A stretch of 52,927 nucleotides of DNA from Paenibacillus sp. A3 (GTDB taxonomy: Bacteria > Bacillota > Bacilli > Paenibacillales > NBRC-103111), in NCBI RefSeq assembly GCF_001399685.1, contig NZ_JTHN01000028.1, positions 1-52,927 on the forward strand, in the 5' to 3' direction. The notes below the pieces were generated by a model. That model had not been told where the DNA came from. It saw only the letters and a program-made list of their open reading frames with translations, and searched no databases. Shown in pieces: positions 42,484 through 51,423 of the stretch. Made by a program: the position numbers and the translations under genes. Position 1 is the first letter of the stretch. Each line of letters starts with the position of its first letter.

Positions 42484-44253
42484 TTAGTCGTACCATTGCT
42501 TTTGCTGATGCCACATCTCCTGATAAAGTCCTTGCTTGCGAAGCAGCTCGTCGTGCGTTCCGACCTCGGCTATGCGCCCGCCCTCCATCACGAAGATGCG
42601 GTCGGCTCTCCGCGCGATCCCGACCCGGTGAGATACCATAAGCACGGTTTTACCACGGCAGTGCTCAAGCATTTCATTCATCAGCCGCACTTCGCTGACC
42701 GGATCGAGCGCGGAGGTCGGTTCGTCGAACACGACCAGCTCGTGATCCTCCGAGACGAACACTCTCGACAAAGCGAGCCTCTGCCACTGTCCGCCGGACA
42801 AGTTGACCGCGTTATCCTCCATCGTTCCCAGCTTCGTATCCAGTCCTTGCTTGAACGTCTTGGACAGCCCGACCTTCGCGAGCACCGAAAGCAGCTTGTC
42901 CGTATTGTGCGCCTCGGCAATATTGCCGACGGCGATGTTATCCCGCACATCCGTCATATACCGGATGTAATCCTGGAAGACGGCGCTCGTTTGGCGCCAC
43001 ATTCCGATCCGGTCCAGCTGCCGGACGCTCACGCCGTCGTACAAGATGGCGTCGGTGTCGCTCCGGTAAAGACCCAGCAGCAGCTTGATCAGCGTCGATT
43101 TTCCCGAACCGTTCTCGCCCAGAATGGCGATCATTTCGCCTTTGCGAATCTCCGCGTTGATGTCGGTCAGCGCTGGCTCGTCCCGATTCGGATAGCGGAA
43201 CGTCAGGTTGCGGATTTGAAGCTCGTCCTGAAAGCGGAATGGATAGGGCTCAACCTGCTCCGGCAGGCGGGCGGCGGCATGCACATCGCTTTCGATCTTG
43301 TTCAGCCTTTCAATATGGGCGGCGTTTTCCGTCAGCCTCGAGATCGAGGCAAACATCATCGTAATATTGCTTTCCGTCATCGTTAGCGCCATCGTGATGG
43401 CCACGTAATCTCCAATCGTCAGAGAGCCTTTATAAATGAGCAGCGCGGTGATCACAATGACAATACCTGAGCTGATGATGGACAGCAGCTCGCCAGAAGC
43501 TTGTCTTTTCAGATTTAAGGTTTCGAGCTGCATGGACAAGGCGTTGGCCTCGTCCTTCTTGCGCAACCACTTCTCCCGAAAATACGGCACCAATTGAAAC
43601 AGCGTCATTTCCTTCTGCGTCTGGGAGCCCGTCAATACATCGAAATAATAATGATATCCCCGGGATTGCCTCATCATCTCTTCGTTGATCGTTACCCTTC
43701 GCCGGACGGCGCGAAGGTCGTAGATGCCCTTCAATGTACCGACGAGCAGCGCCAGCAGGCCGATGTACAGATGATAGTACAGCAGATAGCCCAGACTTAC
43801 CGCCGCGATCAAGCCCTGCTTGACGAGCCCGGTCACGGTGGAATACGATTCCAGATATTTGCCGTTAATAAAGGACCAATAAGAGAAATCGCCTGTAAAC
43901 TGGGGATGCTCCTTATCCAGCAGCTCCGTCTTCGCGACAAGATCCACCAATTCATTTTCGCAATGAACGGCAAACGCCATTTGCATCCGTCTGCTTTTGA
44001 GCTGGGAGTACGTTTCCAGCAGCAGCCGTACAAGCTGAAACGAGAGAAGAAGCGCAATGCTTCCCATAAGCAGGTACAGATTGTTCGTGGAGAGCTGGTC
44101 TACGATCCGTTTACTTAAGTAAATGCCGATATTCGACTGCAGGGCCACCATGAAGTAAACGAACAACGACAGCAAAACGACAGGTTTATTGAACCGGTAT
44201 ACTTTGCAAAAGGCTTGACCGGCGCATCTCATGGTGCGCGCGAACGACTTCAT
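42484..44253 (-). CDS. ABC exporter, fused permease and ATPase (peptide export type)
   Basis: 589-aa half transporter with an N-terminal six-helix domain (about 25-310) and a C-terminal ATPase: Walker A GENGSGKST, signature LSGGQWQRLALSRV, Walker B ELVVFDEPTSALDP and H-loop VSHRVG. The sequence is like lantibiotic/bacteriocin exporters, but there is no C39 peptidase domain, so it does not itself remove a double-glycine leader. Start ATG 44253 overlaps the upstream stop (ATGA), so translation is coupled. The likely cargo is the cysteine-rich peptide encoded downstream. Confidence 0.92.
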   Translation of the reverse strand: MKSFARTMRCAGQAFCKVYRFNKPVVLLSLFVYFMVALQSNIGIYLSKRIVDQLSTNNLYLLMGSIALLLSFQLVRLLLETYSQLKSRRMQMAFAVHCENELVDLVAKTELLDKEHPQFTGDFSYWSFINGKYLESYSTVTGLVKQGLIAAVSLGYLLYYHLYIGLLALLVGTLKGIYDLRAVRRRVTINEEMMRQSRGYHYYFDVLTGSQTQKEMTLFQLVPYFREKWLRKKDEANALSMQLETLNLKRQASGELLSIISSGIVIVITALLIYKGSLTIGDYVAITMALTMTESNITMMFASISRLTENAAHIERLNKIESDVHAAARLPEQVEPYPFRFQDELQIRNLTFRYPNRDEPALTDINAEIRKGEMIAILGENGSGKSTLIKLLLGLYRSDTDAILYDGVSVRQLDRIGMWRQTSAVFQDYIRYMTDVRDNIAVGNIAEAHNTDKLLSVLAKVGLSKTFKQGLDTKLGTMEDNAVNLSGGQWQRLALSRVFVSEDHELVVFDEPTSALDPVSEVRLMNEMLEHCRGKTVLMVSHRVGIARRADRIFVMEGGRIAEVGTHDELLRKQGLYQEMWHQQKQWYD

Positions 44254-44744
44254 ACTTGTGCCAGGCTGCACTCATACACGCGGATCAACGGAGCCGCCAA
44301 CTGCTCGAGCTTCTCGCAGTCGTTGAAGATGCCGGCGCCGACCGCTTGTCCAATCTTATTCAAAATCAGGGCGTAAGGAACGGCGCCCACCTTCAGTTGG
44401 CTTTGCAGCTTAACGGTATCGCACAGGTAGAACGGCATGTCCAAATCATAGATCTCACGCTGCTGCTCCATCGCCTCCGCGCTTCCTTCGAATAACACAC
44501 AGGAGCAGAATGCTCCGAACCGTTCCGCGAACTCTTGAACAGGTCCCATGCTGCAAGCCGAGCAGGAAGCGCTCATCAGGAACACGACGGAACCATGCTC
44601 CGTCTCCCGAAGCCATTGGAAGGAGACGGGCTCCGACTTGGCGAACAAAGTCAGCTTTTCGGGAAAGTACGTTCCCAGCTTGTATTCCTCGGCATATTGC
44701 TTTAAAAATCGTCTGTGATCATCAGGCGGGCGTTCAGGCTGCAC
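44250..44744 (-). CDS. Thioredoxin-fold protein with CSAC motif
   Basis: 164-aa thioredoxin-like protein, first gene of the peptide operon. Strand GSVVFLMSASCSACSMGPV has the redox motif CSAC (about 60-63), and VGAVPYALILNKIG the cis-proline loop. No signal peptide or membrane segment. The start is GTG 44744 with GGAGGAG 5 nt upstream. Together with the CSHC protein it gives the operon two different CxxC thioredoxin-fold proteins, which could form and isomerise the peptide's disulfides or deliver it reduced to the exporter; which of these is not decidable here. Confidence 0.82.
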   Translation of the reverse strand: MQPERPPDDHRRFLKQYAEEYKLGTYFPEKLTLFAKSEPVSFQWLRETEHGSVVFLMSASCSACSMGPVQEFAERFGAFCSCVLFEGSAEAMEQQREIYDLDMPFYLCDTVKLQSQLKVGAVPYALILNKIGQAVGAGIFNDCEKLEQLAAPLIRVYECSLAQV

Positions 44745-44805
44745 TACAACTCCTCCAATGCTGTGAACTCGAGTGAGCGGTTGTTCGTCTCGCCTCTGGT
44801 AATAT

Positions 44806-44833
44806 TGTATAATTTAGGATGAATTCCTCGCAA
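44806..44833 (-). promoter_or_regulatory. Sigma-A-like promoter of the peptide operon
   Basis: TTGCGA (44828-44833) - 16 nt - TATACA (44806-44811) on the minus strand, about 60 nt upstream of the first start codon. Confidence 0.5.
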
Positions 44834-44899
44834 TGGAATACCATTACTTTATTTGGTAATTTCATGACTTGGATTTCAATGATTCGACATTGTAGAAAA

Positions 44900-44927
44900 A
44901 TAAAAAACCCATCGCAAAGGATGGGTT
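44900..44927 (-). terminator. Terminator of the amidotransferase-pdxS operon
   Basis: AACCCATC/GATGGGTT stem with a 6-nt loop, then TTTTATTTTT on the minus strand. Confidence 0.85.
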
Positions 44928-44934
44928 TGACCGC

Positions 44935-45816
44935 TTACCAGCCGCGCTCCTGCATCCGTTCGGCTGCTTGCAGCGTGGCAATTTCAATCCCTTTCATCGG
45001 GGTGCCCAAGTTCCTGGATACCTGCGCAATCAGGGAATAGTCTGTGTAATGCGTGGCCGCCGCCACAATCGCTGCGGCGAACTTTTCCGGCGCGTCGGAT
45101 TTGAAAATGCCCGACCCGACGAAGACGCCGTCCGCGCCCAGATGCATCATAAGCGCTGCATCCGCCGGGGTCGCCACGCCGCCCGCCGCGAAATTGACGA
45201 CCGGCAGACGCCCGGTCTCGTGAACGTGCAGCAGCAGCTCGTATGGTGCGCCCAAAGCTTTGGCTTCAGCCATCAGCTCGTCCTTGCTCATGCTCTGCAC
45301 CTTGCGCATTTGGCTGATCATCATCCGCATGTGCCGCACGGCCTCCACGATGTTCCCGGTGCCCGGCTCGCCCTTCGTGCGGATCATCGAAGCGCCTTCG
45401 CCGATCCGCCGCAGCGCTTCGCCCAAGTCGCGCGCTCCACAGACGAAGGGCACGGTAAACGCCCGCTTGTCGATATGGAACAGCTCGTCGGCCGGTGTCA
45501 GCACTTCGCTTTCGTCGATATAGTCGGCCCCGAGCGACTCCAGCACCCGGGCTTCCACATAGTGGCCGATGCGGGCTTTGGCCATCACCGGAATCGTCAC
45601 GGCCTTCATCACTTCCTCGACAACCGTCGGATCGGCCATCCGGGCCACCCCGCCGGCTGCGCGAATATCCGCCGGCACCCGTTCCAGCGCCATCACCGCC
45701 GTTGCGCCTGCGGCTTCCGCGATTTTCGCCTGCTCTGTGTTCATCACGTCCATGATGACGCCGCCCTTTTGCATCTCGGCCATTCCTCTTTTTACGCGTG
45801 TAGAGCCTGTCTCCAT
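44935..45816 (-). CDS. pdxS: Pyridoxal 5'-phosphate synthase lyase subunit PdxS
   Basis: 293-aa TIM-barrel enzyme making PLP from ribose 5-phosphate, glyceraldehyde 3-phosphate and ammonia, working as a dodecamer with a PdxT glutaminase. Conserved: [27 protein letters not shown] with the active-site lysine, [10 protein letters not shown] with the second lysine, and [27 protein letters not shown]. No pdxT follows; instead a different class I amidotransferase gene precedes it by 18 nt. Neighbouring aminotransferase and glyA products use PLP. Confidence 0.96.
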   Translation of the reverse strand: METGSTRVKRGMAEMQKGGVIMDVMNTEQAKIAEAAGATAVMALERVPADIRAAGGVARMADPTVVEEVMKAVTIPVMAKARIGHYVEARVLESLGADYIDESEVLTPADELFHIDKRAFTVPFVCGARDLGEALRRIGEGASMIRTKGEPGTGNIVEAVRHMRMMISQMRKVQSMSKDELMAEAKALGAPYELLLHVHETGRLPVVNFAAGGVATPADAALMMHLGADGVFVGSGIFKSDAPEKFAAAIVAAATHYTDYSLIAQVSRNLGTPMKGIEIATLQAAERMQERGW

Positions 45817-45834
45817 CTCGATTCCCCCTGTGTT

Positions 45835-46593
45835 CTAGTCTCCGATGGTCCGGTAAACTTGTCCCTTGCCGGAAGCGAACCGCGTATGCTCCGTCTCTGA
45901 ACAACGCCTTTCCATTGCATCCAGCAGCATGTACAAAATAGTTTTCGACGCGTTCACTAGCTCCGTCTGGTCTGCCATCTCCTCCGGCTTCTGCACGTAG
46001 GGGCCTTGGACCAAATCGTCCTTGCCATGCTTCAGCATCCGGCCGATTCCCGCTTCGTCCATCTCCAGATGAAACTGCAAACCGACCACATAGTCTTCGT
46101 AAACGAATGCCTGATTCGGACAGCCCTTGCTGCTGGCGGTGCGCATCGCCCGATCCGGCAGCTCAAACGTATCCCCGTGCCAATGAAACGGGACAAACCG
46201 CTCGGGAAAGCCCCGGAACGCCGGGCTTTGTTTCGCGGCCTCGGTCAGCTCGACCGGGAACCAGCCGATTTCCCTATAGTAGTTCTGACGGACCTTGCCC
46301 CCGATCGCTTCCGCCATCAATTGGGCGCCCAGGCAGATACCGAGCAGCGGCTTCTTCTGCCTGATCGCGGCGGCGATCCATGCCTTCTCCGCGCTTAGCC
46401 ACGGATAAAGGCGCTCGTCGTACACCCCCATCGGCCCGCCTAATACGACAGCCAGATCGAAATCGCCAAGCGCGGGGAATGCTGCCTGCTCGTATACCTT
46501 CGTTCCCGTTACCGTATGGCCCTTCTCCCGAGCCCACGCCTCAATGAGGCCGAGTGTTTCAAACGGCACGTGCTGAATGTAATGAAGCTTCAC
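45835..46593 (-). CDS. Class I glutamine amidotransferase-like protein
   Basis: 252-aa protein of the GMP-synthase-type GATase family (YfeJ-like). Nucleophile Cys in LGICLGAQLMAEAIGG, catalytic His in VGLQFHLEMDEAG with the adjacent Glu, and oxyanion-strand VVLGGPMGVYDE. It is longer and different from PdxT, so it probably does not feed ammonia to PdxS, though the two genes are cotranscribed. Start GTG 46593 after AGGTG at 9 nt. It is divergent from a LysR gene which may control it. The acceptor substrate is unknown. Confidence 0.85.
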   Translation of the reverse strand: MKLHYIQHVPFETLGLIEAWAREKGHTVTGTKVYEQAAFPALGDFDLAVVLGGPMGVYDERLYPWLSAEKAWIAAAIRQKKPLLGICLGAQLMAEAIGGKVRQNYYREIGWFPVELTEAAKQSPAFRGFPERFVPFHWHGDTFELPDRAMRTASSKGCPNQAFVYEDYVVGLQFHLEMDEAGIGRMLKHGKDDLVQGPYVQKPEEMADQTELVNASKTILYMLLDAMERRCSETEHTRFASGKGQVYRTIGD

Positions 46594-46621
46594 GGAACAT
46601 TCACCTACCCTTTCTTTTTCC

Positions 46622-46667
46622 TATCGTTTACTATATAATGATCGTCAAAATCTATGATTAAACGATA
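46622..46667. promoter_or_regulatory. LysR-type inverted repeat in the divergent intergenic region
   Basis: TATCGTTTA (46622-46630) and TAAACGATA (46659-46667) are perfect 9-bp arms 28 nt apart, between the amidotransferase gene and the LysR gene. TATAAT at 46633-46638 (ctaTATAATg) lies inside. Position fits binding by the LysR protein. Confidence 0.6.
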
Positions 46668-46700
46668 CCAAATTCGAATGACATCCCGGAGGAATGCCCC

Positions 46701-47597
46701 TTGGAACTCAGACAATTGGAATATTTCATGGCTGTATGCCAGGAGCTGCATTTTACGCGGGCGGCCGACAAGCTCGGCATCGCCCAGCCGTCGCTCAGCC
46801 AGCAAATCCGCACGCTTGAGCACGAAATCGGCTCGCCCCTGTTCGACCGCGTCGGCAAGAAAACGATCATTACCGAGGCGGGGAAAATTTTGCTCAGCCA
46901 TAGCTACAGCGTGTTCCACGAACTGTCGCAAGCCCGCGCCGCCATCAGCGAGCTGCAGGGCTTAAAGCGCGGATCGCTGACCATCGGGGCGCTGCTGACG
47001 GTCGTCAATTATTTGCTGCCCCCGACCGTCATCTCGTTTCACGAGCGGTATCCGAACGTCAAGCTGTCCGTCCAGGGTCTTCGCACCGGCGATATTTATA
47101 ACGGGCTGCTGCACAACGAGCTGGATCTTGGCATCGTCTTTATGCCGATGGAGCATGAGGAGCTGGAGACGATACCATTATGCAAGCAGGAGCTCGCATT
47201 GGCCGCCCCGCTCGGTCACCCCATCGGGCAGAAGCTCTCCGTGACGCTCGAGGCGCTGCGGGAGACGCCCAGCATTTTGCTGCCGGGCAACTATCATTTG
47301 CGGCAGCTTCTGGACGAGCGTTGCCGGGCGTTCGACTTCGCCCCGCAGCCAGTGCTGGAAATGACGACGATGGAGTCTATTATCAATATGGTCGCTCAAG
47401 GCGTCGGCGTAACCGTATTGCCGAAGGCTTACCTCGACTATATCGCCGATCCGCGAATCCGTATCGTGCCGATCGCGAATCCCGCGATCACGACGCAAAT
47501 CGGGGTCGTTTACCGGAAAAATAAATATTTGTGCGCGGCCAGCCGGGTTTTTATGGAGCAGCTTATCACTACGGTTAAAACCCAAAGCCCCGGGTAA
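46701..47597 (+). CDS. LysR family transcriptional regulator
   Basis: 298-aa regulator: HTH at residues 1-60 (LEYFMAVCQELHFTRAADKLGIAQPSLSQQIRTLE), linker helix, and an effector-binding domain with two alpha/beta lobes (GSLTIGALLTVVNYLLP, NELDLGIVFMP, MVAQGVGVTVLPKAYL). The start is TTG 46701 after GGAGG at 8 nt, fitting the family N-terminus. It probably regulates the divergent amidotransferase-pdxS operon and itself through the inverted repeat in between. The effector is unknown; it does not resemble the MocR-type PdxR regulators. Confidence 0.92.
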   Translation: MELRQLEYFMAVCQELHFTRAADKLGIAQPSLSQQIRTLEHEIGSPLFDRVGKKTIITEAGKILLSHSYSVFHELSQARAAISELQGLKRGSLTIGALLTVVNYLLPPTVISFHERYPNVKLSVQGLRTGDIYNGLLHNELDLGIVFMPMEHEELETIPLCKQELALAAPLGHPIGQKLSVTLEALRETPSILLPGNYHLRQLLDERCRAFDFAPQPVLEMTTMESIINMVAQGVGVTVLPKAYLDYIADPRIRIVPIANPAITTQIGVVYRKNKYLCAASRVFMEQLITTVKTQSPG

Positions 47598-47654
47598 CAG
47601 TATCCTTTCCCGCAACGGCAATCCATCAAACTGCTTGGCGCCCGTCCGCGGGAA

Positions 47655-48851
47655 TTACTTGTCCGAGGCTTGGGAAAGGACATCCGCAAGCTGTTTCACC
47701 GCTTCGTCGATTTCATCGTGGGCCACGTACAAATTCGGCATAAACCGGATCACGTATGGCCCTCCCGGCAGCACAAGCAAGCCCTTACGCTGCAGCTCGC
47801 GGATGAACGGCTCGACCGGCCGGTCCAGCTCGATGCCGATCAGCAGCCCGAGCCCGCGGACCATCTTCACCGGCGGGACCTGATGCAGCTCCGCCGCCAG
47901 CCGCCGCAGCGCGTAGCGCCCGGCCGCTGCCGCCCGCTCCGGCAGCCGCTCGTCCAGCATCGTCCGCAGCGTGGCGATGCCGGCCGCCATGGCGAGCGGC
48001 GATCCGCCGAACGTGGAGGCGTGGCTGCCGGGCGTGAACGCTTCGCGCAGCTTGCGTTTCCCCAGCATCGCTCCGACGGGCAAGCCGCTCGCCAGCCCTT
48101 TGGCCAGCGTTAGGATATCCGGCTCGATGCCGTAGTGCTCGTAGGCAAACAGCTTGCCGGTACGCCCCATCCCCGTCTGCACCTCGTCGACGATCAGCAG
48201 CAAATCCCGCTCTTGGCACAATAGGGCCAGCTCGCGCACAAACGCCGGATCGGCGGGATGCACGCCGCTTTCGCCCTGTACGAGCTCCAGCATGACCGCC
48301 GCGGTCCGCTCGTTGATGCACGCTTCCACCGACTCGATATCGTTATACCGTGCATAGGCAAATCCTTCAGGGAGCGGATAGAAGCCGTCCTTCACCTTAT
48401 CTTGTCCGGTCGCCGTCAGCGTGGCAAGTGTCCGGCCGTGGAACGACTTCTCGAACGTCACGATCTCGTACCGCTCCCTGCCCTGCACCCGCTGGGCATA
48501 GCGCCGGGCCAGCTTGATGGCCGCTTCGTTCGCCTCCGCACCGCTGTTGCAGAAGAACGCGAGGTCCGTGCAGCTATGCTCAGCGAGCAGCTTCGCCAGG
48601 GTCTCCTGCTGGGGACTTTGAAACAGATTGCTTACATGCCACAAACGCCCCAGTTGCTCCTCCACGCTCTGTTTGACTGGTGGTGGAACATGCCCCAGGT
48701 TGCATACGGCAAGTCCCGACATAAAATCCAAATACACATTCCCCCGATCATCCCACAGCCGCGAGCCTTCGCCGCGGACGAAGGTCAGAGGATGCCGCGC
48801 ATAGGTCGGAAACAGCGCGCTTTCCTTCGCTTCAAGCGACGCTAACTCCAT
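47655..48851 (-). CDS. Class III aminotransferase (acetylornithine aminotransferase-like)
   Basis: 398-aa PLP enzyme of the ArgD/GabT group: N-terminal FMSGLAVCNLGH, FFCNSGAEANEAAIKLAR, FHGRTLATLTATGQ, LLIVDEVQTGMGRTGK and the PLP lysine in LTLAKGLASGLPVGAMLG. Closest in style to acetylornithine aminotransferases, but far from any arg operon and next to glyA, so a catabolic or specialised role is possible. ATG 48851 follows GAAGGG at good spacing; a TTG at 48872 overlaps the glyA stop. Cotranscribed with glyA. Confidence 0.88.
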   Translation of the reverse strand: MELASLEAKESALFPTYARHPLTFVRGEGSRLWDDRGNVYLDFMSGLAVCNLGHVPPPVKQSVEEQLGRLWHVSNLFQSPQQETLAKLLAEHSCTDLAFFCNSGAEANEAAIKLARRYAQRVQGRERYEIVTFEKSFHGRTLATLTATGQDKVKDGFYPLPEGFAYARYNDIESVEACINERTAAVMLELVQGESGVHPADPAFVRELALLCQERDLLLIVDEVQTGMGRTGKLFAYEHYGIEPDILTLAKGLASGLPVGAMLGKRKLREAFTPGSHASTFGGSPLAMAAGIATLRTMLDERLPERAAAAGRYALRRLAAELHQVPPVKMVRGLGLLIGIELDRPVEPFIRELQRKGLLVLPGGPYVIRFMPNLYVAHDEIDEAVKQLADVLSQASDK

Positions 48852-48868
48852 GGCATTCCCTTCTTTCT

Positions 48869-50113
48869 TCAATCGATGTCGTCATAGAGCGGAAAAGCCG
48901 CCGTCAATTCCTTCACCTTGCGGCGCACCTGCGCGCGGACTCCGGCATGGTCCGGGTGCTTGAGCACCGCACCGATCACGCCCGCAAGCTCGGCCATTTC
49001 CGAAGGCCCCATGCCCCGCGTCGTAACCGCCGGTGTCCCAATACGGATGCCGCTGGTGACCATAGGACTGGCCGTGTCGAAAGGAATCGCATTTTTGTTC
49101 ACCGTAATGCCGACGCTGTCAAGCAGCTCCTGCGCATCGATGCCGGTCATCTTGATGCTGCGCAGATCGAGCAGCAGCAGGTGATTGTCCGTTCCGCCGG
49201 TCAACACATTCAACTCTTGCGCTAGCAGGCCTTCGGCCAGCGCTTTCGCGTTCGTCAGCACGCGCGCGGTATACTCGGCGAAGTCCGGCTGTGCCGCCTC
49301 GCCCAACGCTACCGCCTTGGCGGCGATGATATGCATCAGCGGCCCTCCTTGCGTCGCCGGGAAGACCGCCTTGTCGATCTGGGACGCCCACGATTTACGG
49401 CACAAAATGATGCCCCCGCGCGGCCCGCGCAGCGTTTTATGCGTCGTCGTTGTCACGAAGTGCGCATGCGGCACAGGGCTCGGGTGCAATCCTGCAGCCA
49501 CAGGTCCGGCGATATGCGCCATATCCGCCAAGAATAAAGCTCCGACCTCGGCGGCAATTTGCGCCAGCCGTTCGAAATCGATGATCCGCGGATAAGCGCT
49601 CGCGCCGACAACCAGCATCCGCGGTTTGTGCTTGAGCGCCAAGCTCCGCACTTCGTCGTAATCGAGCCGGTGCGTCTTTTCGTTCACGCCGTAAGGAACG
49701 AACCGGTACATCTGGCCGGAGGCGTTCACCGGACTTCCGTGTGTAAGATGGCCGCCGTGCGCCAGGTTCATCCCGAGAATCGTATCGCCGGGGCGGACGG
49801 CCGCCAGGTAAACCGCCATATTGGCCTGCGCGCCGGAATGCGGCTGCACATTGGCGTGCTCCGCTCCGAACAGCTCCATGGCCCGCCGAATAGCGAGCGA
49901 TTCGGCCATGTCCACATACTCGCAGCCGCCGTAATACCGTTTGCCGGGATATCCTTCGGCGTATTTGTTGGTCAGTACCGTCCCCATTGCCTTCAAGACG
50001 GCCGGGCTGACGAAGTTCTCGGAAGCGATCAGCTCGATATGGTCCCGCTGCCGGGCGAACTCCTTTCGGATCGCTTCCGCCACCGCGGGGTCTTGATCTT
50101 GCAAATGCCGCAT
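48869..50113 (-). CDS. glyA: Serine hydroxymethyltransferase GlyA
   Basis: 414-aa PLP enzyme interconverting serine and glycine with tetrahydrofolate as one-carbon carrier. Motifs: [50 protein letters not shown], active-site lysine in [15 protein letters not shown], and [15 protein letters not shown]. Start ATG after GGGGGG. In most Bacillota glyA lies near upp; here it heads a pair with an aminotransferase, so it could be a second copy. Full length, no defects seen. Confidence 0.96.
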   Translation of the reverse strand: MRHLQDQDPAVAEAIRKEFARQRDHIELIASENFVSPAVLKAMGTVLTNKYAEGYPGKRYYGGCEYVDMAESLAIRRAMELFGAEHANVQPHSGAQANMAVYLAAVRPGDTILGMNLAHGGHLTHGSPVNASGQMYRFVPYGVNEKTHRLDYDEVRSLALKHKPRMLVVGASAYPRIIDFERLAQIAAEVGALFLADMAHIAGPVAAGLHPSPVPHAHFVTTTTHKTLRGPRGGIILCRKSWASQIDKAVFPATQGGPLMHIIAAKAVALGEAAQPDFAEYTARVLTNAKALAEGLLAQELNVLTGGTDNHLLLLDLRSIKMTGIDAQELLDSVGITVNKNAIPFDTASPMVTSGIRIGTPAVTTRGMGPSEMAELAGVIGAVLKHPDHAGVRAQVRRKVKELTAAFPLYDDID

Positions 50114-50170
50114 CGCTTACCCCCCTTTCGATTCCATCGTTCGGTTTCCGAATGACGGTTAACGATTTTT

Positions 50171-50199
50171 ATTATAGGGAGGGTAGTCCGAGCCATCAA
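50171..50199 (-). promoter_or_regulatory. Sigma-A promoter of glyA
   Basis: TTGATG (50194-50199) - 17 nt - TATAAT (50171-50176) on the minus strand; start near 50164, leader about 50 nt. Confidence 0.75.
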
Positions 50200-50424
50200 T
50201 TACGAATTCCCTATCGCTATCATAGGCTGGAGCAATCGTTCATCCCGTATGCATCGGCGCTCCCAATCGTTTTTCCAAGCTCCCGAACTGCAAACAACAC
50301 GATGCCGCAAGCGGCAAAAAGCCGTCTCCTCCGAAGAAAAAACGGCGTTGCCGCGAAGCATGCGGATATACGCTTTCCAGCGTCACTCCGCTCCCCTCCG
50401 TTCCAACAGCATCACCGTATCCGG
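50200..50424. other. Intergenic region between AraC gene and glyA promoter
   Basis: The plus-strand frame through here has no ribosome site and is not a gene. A stem GCCGT/ACGGC followed by TTTTT on the minus strand (about 50323-50352) may terminate the AraC transcript. Nothing else recognised. Confidence 0.4.
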
Positions 50425-51294
50425 TCAGGCATGGGAAAAGCGCTTGCGGTAGGCGCGCGGAGTCAAGCCTTCCACTTTGACAAAGCAGGACGTAAAGTAG
50501 GACGCTTGGTTGAAGCCGACCTCTTCGGCCACCCGGGCGACCGGAAAGTCGGTCTGCTGCAGCAGCAGCTTGGCCTGCTCCAACCGGTAACGCAGCAAAT
50601 ACTCGAAGGGCGAGCAGCCGAACTCCCGCTGCATGCAGCGCGCGATATATACAGGGTGAAAATTGAGCGCCTCCCCCAAGCTCTGTGCGGTCACCGGTTG
50701 TTTGAAATGCTGGCGCAGGTAGGATGCCGCCTGATCCGCCACTTCGGCTCCGGGCGGCGGCGTTTCCGCTTGCAGCGAAGCGCTAAGCTGCTCCAGCACC
50801 TGCTGAAACAGCTGCTGATGTTTCCAGCGCGCCCAGTTGCGGTGCGACTCCTTTTCCAGCTCGCCGAGCTGCTGCATCGTCCGGTAGACGGACGTCGGCT
50901 TCAGCAGCTTGGTAAACTGGGGAAGCTGAATGGCGAAGGTTTGCATTGTGAAACTTTTTTCCTCCATCGAGACGGACGGCAGCGTCGGCACTCCCTCCTC
51001 GGTCTCTCTCCACGCGCCCGTCGTGTTGAAATGAAGCCAATAATGCGCCGTATCCGTCATGCACCCCTGCGGCGAATAATGATGCCGGTCAGGCCGGAGA
51101 ATGATCGCGTGGCCGGCCGTAACTTCGTAGTAAACGCCGCCTTCCATGATATATATGCAGCCTTCCTGCACGACGAGCAGATCGAACACGCCGATGTTGC
51201 GCCGGTTCGGATGCTTGCGCCCGGGCGCAATGACGCAGAAGCCGCTGGCCAAATAGTGAGGCAGCGGCGGAGATGTAAATTCCAGAATTGGCAT
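50425..51294 (-). CDS. AraC family transcriptional regulator
   Basis: 289-aa regulator with an N-terminal cupin-like sensor domain (about 1-110: IGVFDLLVVQEGCIYIMEGGVYYEVTAGHAIILRPDRHHY) and a C-terminal double HTH (about 190-289: VTAQSLGEALNFHPVYIARCMQREFG and VARVAEEVGFNQASYFTSCFVKVEGLTPRAYRK). ATG 51294 follows AGAAGGTG; a GTG three codons upstream is possible. Divergent from the MATE exporter gene, which it may activate, since that promoter has a weak -35. The ligand is probably a sugar or small metabolite; unknown. Confidence 0.92.
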   Translation of the reverse strand: MPILEFTSPPLPHYLASGFCVIAPGRKHPNRRNIGVFDLLVVQEGCIYIMEGGVYYEVTAGHAIILRPDRHHYSPQGCMTDTAHYWLHFNTTGAWRETEEGVPTLPSVSMEEKSFTMQTFAIQLPQFTKLLKPTSVYRTMQQLGELEKESHRNWARWKHQQLFQQVLEQLSASLQAETPPPGAEVADQAASYLRQHFKQPVTAQSLGEALNFHPVYIARCMQREFGCSPFEYLLRYRLEQAKLLLQQTDFPVARVAEEVGFNQASYFTSCFVKVEGLTPRAYRKRFSHA

Positions 51295-51381
51295 CGCTTT
51301 CACCTTCTTATCCTACGCAGTCAGGTTTATAAATTAATATTTTTAGTTCGGATAGTGATACATGCTTTCAAGTATACGCTC

Positions 51382-51387
51382 TATAAT
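51382..51387 (+). promoter_or_regulatory. -10 element of the MATE gene promoter
   Basis: TATAAT 36 nt upstream of the start codon, without a recognisable -35 at 16-18 nt, suggesting activator dependence (the divergent AraC protein is the candidate). Confidence 0.45.
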
Positions 51388-51423
51388 GTGATATGGGAAT
51401 ACGGCATCAGGAGGATACGGAAC

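Noticed and set aside
50152-51423. In-frame upstream extension of the MATE gene
   Set aside because: Antisense to the AraC gene; no ribosome site, and MATE homologues begin at the ATG 51424 behind AGGAGG.
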